From: Sclerotinia nivalis | Lineage: Eukaryota; Ascomycota; Leotiomycetes; Helotiales; Sclerotiniaceae | Direction: 5' to 3' | Assembly: GCA_029531795.1 (NCBI GenBank) | Contig: JAPEIS010000008.1 | Location: forward strand, 1,302,001 to 1,366,000 | DNA length: 64,000 nucleotides | Shown here: piece by piece, positions 58,196 through 64,000 of the stretch | Numbering within the stretch: the first letter of the stretch is position 1 | Layout: every line of letters starts with the position of its first letter | The notes under the pieces: model-generated | What the model saw: only the letters and a program-made list of their open reading frames with translations | Database searches by the model: none | Told to the model about the DNA's origin: nothing | Program-made: the position numbers and the translations under genes

Positions 58196-61100
58196 CTATC
58201 CATCATGTTCGTCAATCACTGAAGAACCGTCACCAGATTCTATCAACGGATCACCTTCAATGTAACCTCTAGCATCCTCATCCGTTGGCCATGTCCAACC
58301 ACCAACACTTTCTACCAATCCCCTTACTTGTTCTTCATAGGATGTTCCATTGCAAAATACCTTTGTAGCTATAAGAGTTCTTCTCAGAAGTTCATAACCA
58401 TTGCGAGTCCACTTCGCCTCAGTAATTAAACTGTTGTGATGAAGTACCATCCAATCCACAACAGCTTTAAGACCGTCAAGATCCTCTGCTAGTCCTAGAA
58501 CACGAACGTATGCATGTAAAATAGCGCCATGTAGCTTGTGAGAGAGTACTGAAGATTCAAACTTAAAACTTGTCGAAGATATTTTTGCGAATTCTTCCTT
58601 CACAAGCAGAATTGCGTTCACGAACAGTGGTTTTTCGTCCATTCGAAATGACGCAAGCATTGCCTTTTCCAAACATCGACAAATAAGTTGAAAGCCTTTA
58701 GGGTCGAGCTCAAGTCCCGCGTCGTGAAAATCTTGCAGTATAGCAGCAGAAATTCTCCAAGAATTGACATCATCTTGAGGATCACCAATAATATTAGGAT
58801 CAATGATAATGCCAGGTCGAGCAAGGGCATCTAAGACCGCATACCACGTTGGCTTATATCTCGTTTGGCTGGTTCTTATGAGCTCCAATGCATGAGACAG
58901 CGGATTAATACCAGACTTCCTAGATCTAGGCAACGTCTGTGGCATTACCCCATCCGCGTTGATGTCGTTGATGATATTTGAACATTTTTCATGATGCCCT
59001 TTCATATCACCAAGCATTGAAAAATCAGATTGTAAAGGAGCTTGTGGTACAAGTTTATCGGCACACCGGCAAAGTAAGGTGACGAAGGCATAGATGATGC
59101 GAGTTTCCATCGATGTAAGTTCTGCAGGTGGATCGGCGTTTTGACCAATCAGATACTTCAAAAAGGTATCTCGTTGTGCACTTTCACGAAGATACTTTAT
59201 ACCATCAGGTATTGACCTAGCATGGCTGATAAGGAATCGCAGACAGTCACTTTCCGGCCGTATTCCAGATGACATCATGGTTTCATACATGACATCAATA
59301 GTTGATGGTGGTCGAAGCTCTTCCTTGTAGAAATCACTGAAATTGTCGCTGAATGGCGAAAGCACTTCCTTACCTTCGCCAGGCGAAACATCTACCGCTC
59401 GAAGACGTCCCGTTCTCCTGTTTTCGGCTTCGATTTTTTCCATCATAGCATGATAAATGGGAGATGTGGGTGTACCACCTAGGCGATGAAAATTCTTAAA
59501 AGCGCTCCAAGCTTCCTGGACATCACGGGTTGCTATGATTCTTGCGCTCCAAACCCGAGGATTTAGAGTAGACGACCTCTCCAAAGAACGCAACTTTCTA
59601 ATATGAGCTCTGGACATCGATCTGGTATGGATTGTTGGTGTTCCATCATCCTCTTGTCCCCCGAGAATACGATGGACATGGGTTCGAAGATTTGTATTGT
59701 ATCCAGCTTGCTTCATTTGTCTTATTGCAAACACGACCCTACTCATATCTTCATCTGAAGATCTCTGGGCATCCATACCATCTTGATCAACTCTCCAGGG
59801 AGGCCAACCCCTCGCCTGCAGCGTAGCTAATCTTGACTCTTCATTAGTCTTTTGCGTTGCAAGTAATACAGCTTGGACAGAATGATAACCAAGCCGATCA
59901 ATAGTCAAAGGTGGCTTAGTACGATTTGCTAAACTCAAGAGCACTCTCTGAGCATGCCAATTATGGACCATGGATCCGAAAGGTATCGAGCTTGATGGCC
60001 GAGAGAGGGCGTGAAGTAATTTATTGAGGAATTCGGAGAATCGACTATGTTCTTTCGGCCCTAAGATCTCTGACATAGACCCATGATGCAGATTATGGAA
60101 TAAATATGGAGGGACCATATGGGATATGGGGACGACCGCAGAGGGCAGTAAATGTCGAGCATGATGGAGGAGGCGAGAGATGAGAAGTGTAAACGTGGAT
60201 AGTTCCATGTCAGGTGAAGAAAATGACATTAAATCATCCGCTTCCTCCTCAAGAAATGACTCAGAAACTTCAGGCCAAGAGCCCCCTGCGCGTTCTTGGG
60301 AATTTACCGAGAAGACCCGAGTCCAAGTATAATCCAGAAGTGATCTGAAAGTTTCCACGTGCTTAATCTCATTGCGGAGAATTTCTAACAATATGAATGT
60401 TGGCTTTCGTGAGGGAGAAGACAGAAGTCGTTGTGCCTTTTCATCCGAATCTCTTCCTTGAATGATGTATGCCCATATGACGAGATCATCTATAGAGAAA
60501 CCCCGTTCTCTCAAGCCAAGGGTCATGTCTATGGTCAGAGGGCAGCGCTACATTACCTCAAAGTTAGCAGTGTCGAGCTATAGAATTTGATGAAAATACC
60601 CTCATGTGCTGCACTAAGATCGTTGGTAAAGCCGATTCCAAGACTTTAAATCTAGCTTTCTCCGATCTAAACTCCTGCCAATATGCTTCCCGCGCGTCAT
60701 CATCTTGCAAATCTAACCATGTTCCAAGAAACCTAAGACTTGAAAGCCGTCTTATTTTTTTAAGTCTGTTGCTAAAACCCCTTCTCATAGGCCATAAATT
60801 AACTGGTGAATAGTTGATCACACCGTTCCTCGGTTCAGAAAGTGCTCCATGAATAAGTCCAATGGAGTGTCTGCTATGCTCATCAAGCTCGTCTAAATTA
60901 GATGTAGTCCAATTTTTATTGTTTCTGGATTTGAGAAATTCTATAGGAGCAAGTTCAATGGAGCGTTTGCTCTTCCAATGTCTAGTTCGTAGGCTTTTCC
61001 GATATTTAACATGCTCAAAAAAAGTACGCGAATTTTTATCCTCATCTAACTCGTCCAATTTAGAGGTAGTCGAATTATATCTAGTCGATGTTTTTAGGAG

Positions 61101-61299
61101 CAGGTGGCTTCGGCTTCCTTGATTATATCTCAATTCCGTGGGGAGCTGTGGGCAAAATACGTCAAAATTCATTAAATCCTAAATAATTATAGAGAGATCT
61201 TTTCATGCTTACTTGGAATAATGAGATAATGGATGAGAACCTGGCACGATGCCATGAGGAGGCATTGCCAGATTTCGAAGAATGGAGGCACGATTGCAT
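58196..61299 (-). CDS. PPR-like mitochondrial protein
   Basis: Three exons (61299-61213, 61145-60600, 60547-58196; introns 67 and 52 nt) encode 994 residues. MQSCLHSSKSGNASSWHRARFS at the start is basic, Ser-rich and free of acidic residues, a good mitochondrial presequence. The rest is alpha-helical with degenerate 35-residue-like units, for example 'DVQEAWSAFKNFHRLGGTPTS', then 'STIDVMYETMMSSGIRPES'. Fungal PPR proteins bind organellar RNA or tune mitochondrial translation; the target is unknown. The N-terminal part has two near-identical TTS[KN]LDELDE blocks (residues 55-64 and 109-118). Assignment is by overall helix pattern, not by clear signature. It ends close to a TGA at 58196. Confidence 0.65.
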
Positions 61300-62130
61300 C
61301 CGTTCATATTGTACTGTACAAGATCTCTGTCTAGACAGTATCAAAATGCGAATCTGACTTGCATTACTGATTTCGAGGTGGATATTTTGAATCAAATACT
61401 AGATACTGTGTTGTATACAAAGTGTATTTCCTTGGAATAAAACAGAAAAGCAATGCGCAAGAATGAATGTAGTGGATTAGGAGTACATGAAACCTTCAGG
61501 AGAATAATTGTTGCCTCGCAGGTGATGTGAGGATACTATGCAAAACCAAAATATCAATGTCAAATCCTCGAATCCTCAAATGCCCCCCAAAAAATTATTG
61601 ATGACTAATGAAAGAAATTCACATGACCGTACCAGCCACTTTTACCACTTTAGGTTTAGTCATTGTGGCTTTCTGACTTCTGCGCTTAATTTGTCATGTC
61701 CGTGCCTCTTGGTCTTTGCTCTGCCACCACTCTGCCAGTCTGCCTCATCTTTCAGAGCCCGGCAACCAATATTGAAGAGAGATTTGAGGAACGAAAGAAA
61801 CAATAAACATCCAATACAGTTTCTTACAATAATTACAACAAATTTCCTTTCAAGGAAGCGATACAAACATTACGACTTCTTATTTTCCCCATTTCTATTT
61901 TGCGCCTTCAAATTACATATTGAAGTACTTTTGAATGAGGACTTCAATGACTTTACTGCGCTGAATTTTGGTTTTCCTTTCCAGACCCCCAAAAGTATTC
62001 ATCTACCTATCGTACCCATACCTAAAAAAGGAAGAGTCTCCTTCATCGGTAACACACATACCATTTGCGATCGCGACGCGAAAAAAAAAGGAAATTCCAA
62101 AAAAAAAACATCGAACCGCGAGACTACGTG
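61300..62130. other. Upstream region and leader of the last gene
   Basis: A divergent spacer. A 197-codon plus frame at 61538-62131 has irregular composition and no domain, and probably lies in the promoter or leader of the next gene. Several A-runs occur at 62080-62110. Confidence 0.5.
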
Positions 62131-64000
62131 ATGGCCTCGACCAACGGGATTCTCAGTCCCCCCACTCAACCGCATTTAGACATTACACTATCAGCGAAAC
62201 GAAAACGCGACGATAACATTGATCAGCCCGCTCTCATAAATGGCATCAGTAACGAATCCAAAATCGCAATTACAGAAGAACCGGTGACGATAGATACACA
62301 AGAACTTGTTCAGGATTTGATTGATGTACTGAAAAGGTGAGTTTGACATTGGCAGGAACGTTCCCAAACTGCTCATAAGAGATAGTCCCTTGTATAGCAT
62401 AGCATCAATCCAAACTCAATCCTTTTTACTGATCTGAAAATCCCTAGTCATGACCCCTCGCCCTCCATCTTAACACGACCCCTTCCTGAACCAACCCCAT
62501 CGGTCGAACCTCAAGCCAAGAGACAAAAGTCAGATGGCCCGACAGACTCGCCGACTATTCTCTCACGCGCGTCGGCAAACAGATATCTCACTATCGATGA
62601 GGTTCTCAAAGATATTGATACTGCGGCATCCGACATTATAGAGAGGCTACAGTTATCCAATGGCGCGAATCGCAATCAATACATACCTGTTCCTGCTGGA
62701 CAATCGGAACTATCTGTCAAGATTTTGGCCTTCAAGAAGAAAGCTCATGAGCTTGTGCGCAGAGAGAAGGCTAACACAGGACTACAAGCAAAGGCAAACA
62801 GCAACCAAGTGATCAATTCTAGCAGTTACTTGGTAAACAGGAATTTTGGATCCAATGCTAATGCGCCAGTCACTGCTACATCGGAAGATAGCAAAGTGGT
62901 TCTTACACTCTACGGCAACGCACCGCAACCGAAACAACTATTCTCTAGCTTACAGATTCCAATGAATTTTGATGGAGAATCAATTTCTCAGCCTCTCCGC
63001 GAAGCCGGCCTACCAAATGGAATTACAACAACAAAAATTGTTCCCATGCAGCCCACGAGCTTGGTTGATGATAAGAAACGTCCGCAGACTCTAGGGGAGC
63101 TATTCCCAACACCTCCAAACATTCATCCCTTGAAACCTCCCAAGCTTTCCAAGAGCTCATTGCCGACATCAATCGAAGGATGGCACCAACCATTAGTTGC
63201 CGATCCACGAAGTAATATCTATTCGAAGCAACCAGTTACTACTGGACAATGGCTTGATTATAGCAATACCTCATCGCTCAGTCCAGAACGAAAACGTATT
63301 AGAGTAGCATCCTCTAACGAAGATGTTGAAGCAGAGCTTGACTCGAACGAAGTTGATGCTGCCAAGTTGGATGCTTTGTTTCGGAGTGCATATTCAGGAT
63401 TTGCGCCAACCAAGGATGATTCAAAAGCTATCGCTCCGGAAAATGTCTTGAACAAGATCTGGTGGCAACGTGTAGGTGAAAAGCGATGGGGGGATATAGT
63501 TGGAAAGGCTGAGGGGCTCGGCGATGGCTATCCCACAGAACCAAGTACTGATAGCTTAGCTTTCAACGATGCGGAAATGGAAGAACTTGAGCAAGCAGTG
63601 AAAGAATCTCCCAATGCCTCAATAGATCCTAACTTGATGTCTACCGAACCAAAGGTGGAAAAGACTGCAGAAGAAAAGGATGTTGAAGAAGTACTCCAGG
63701 AAATCTCGGAATTGCTAGAGACACTCAACTCATACCAAAGGAATCGGCATATGTCTAACGCTACAGGGCGTCCTGCTGGCGTGTTTGGGGCATCCGAAAC
63801 TACATTCATGGGAACCCCTTCAAAACCCGGTGATTCAGAAGTGTCTACATATGAGATCCTCAAATCACAGTTGGCGTTGATGGTTGCCATGCTACCGCCA
63901 TATGCTGTTGCGAAGTTGAATTCCGACCAATTGGCTGAACTCAGCATTAGTACAAAAATTGAAGTTCCGTTGACCGATCAAAAGGGTGTCATGGAGGAAG
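62131..64000 (+). CDS. Conserved fungal nuclear-looking protein (3' end missing)
   Basis: Two exons visible (62131-62336 and 62448 onward; 111-nt intron ending CCCTAG), with 586 residues up to the window end and no stop. It starts MASTNGILSPPTQPHLD. Two basic patches, KRKR near residue 24 and K-R-Q-K near residue 92, suit nuclear import. Recognisable blocks are 'YLTIDEVLKDIDTAASDI', then 'KVVLTLYGNAPQPKQLFSSLQ' and 'KRPQTLGELFPTPPN', with 'VGEKRWGDIVG' later. I recall similar blocks in an uncharacterised family of filamentous ascomycetes but cannot name a function. The start is chosen as the first ATG after a long leader; the frame is open upstream without ATG. Confidence 0.7.

Noticed and set aside
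61538..62131. 197-codon plus-strand open frame
   Set aside because: Irregular composition, no domain, ends at the ATG of the next gene; probably leader or promoter sequence.

Overview
The window is nuclear DNA of a filamentous ascomycete. The evidence is short GT-AG introns (about 47-165 nt) with CTAAC/CTAAT branch sites, a Zn2Cys6 regulator, a 2EXR protein, and families typical of Pezizomycotina. The mix of an RG-I deacetylating enzyme and long AT-rich spacers would suit a plant-associated leotiomycete such as Botrytis or Sclerotinia, but that placement is inference.

Layout. Positions 1-9000 are gene-poor: one intact Cys-rich zinc-finger-like gene (4818-5642) among relics (GNAT-like fragment, broken SAT4/rhodopsin-type membrane protein, interrupted gene of a fungus-specific family). 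From 9.0 to 13.4 kb lie two convergent nuclear/cytosolic housekeeping genes, Spt10 and CCT7. A decayed secreted-protein gene (14.8-15.9 kb) and a secreted GMC oxidoreductase (17.75-19.84 kb) follow. After a 4.4 kb empty stretch come two convergent genes 107 bp apart, an OYE-type flavin oxidoreductase and a rhamnogalacturonan acetylesterase, each with a TATA box near -90. From 30.8 to 37.5 kb there are a 2EXR protein, an uncharacterised protein, a DJ-1/PfpI protein and a Zn2Cys6 transcription factor. From 40 to 49.3 kb there are a relic, an RMND1/Mrx10-like mitochondrial protein, VPS41 (divergent from it over 235 bp) and an alpha/beta-hydrolase-like membrane protein. From 50 to 64 kb there are a Pro/Ser-rich protein with DAPE(A/V)V repeats, a 4 kb empty stretch, a mitochondrial PPR-like protein and the 5' part of a conserved nuclear-looking protein that runs off the window.

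How they fit together. The genes do not form one pathway. Housekeeping genes (SPT10, CCT7, RMND1, VPS41, PPR) alternate with secreted or accessory genes (GMC oxidoreductase, RGAE, OYE) and with pseudogenes in long AT-rich spacers. I found no rRNA, confident tRNA, CRISPR, intact transposon or biosynthetic cluster. Exon borders were worked out by hand from splice signals, reading frame and family conservation; all spliced models given as intact close in frame. The most interesting observations are the relics with readable lesions, an overlapping-ATG/intron arrangement in the Zn2Cys6 gene that could yield a form lacking the first zinc-finger cysteines, a 27-nt VPS41 microexon, and an 18-bp perfect palindrome around an E-box.
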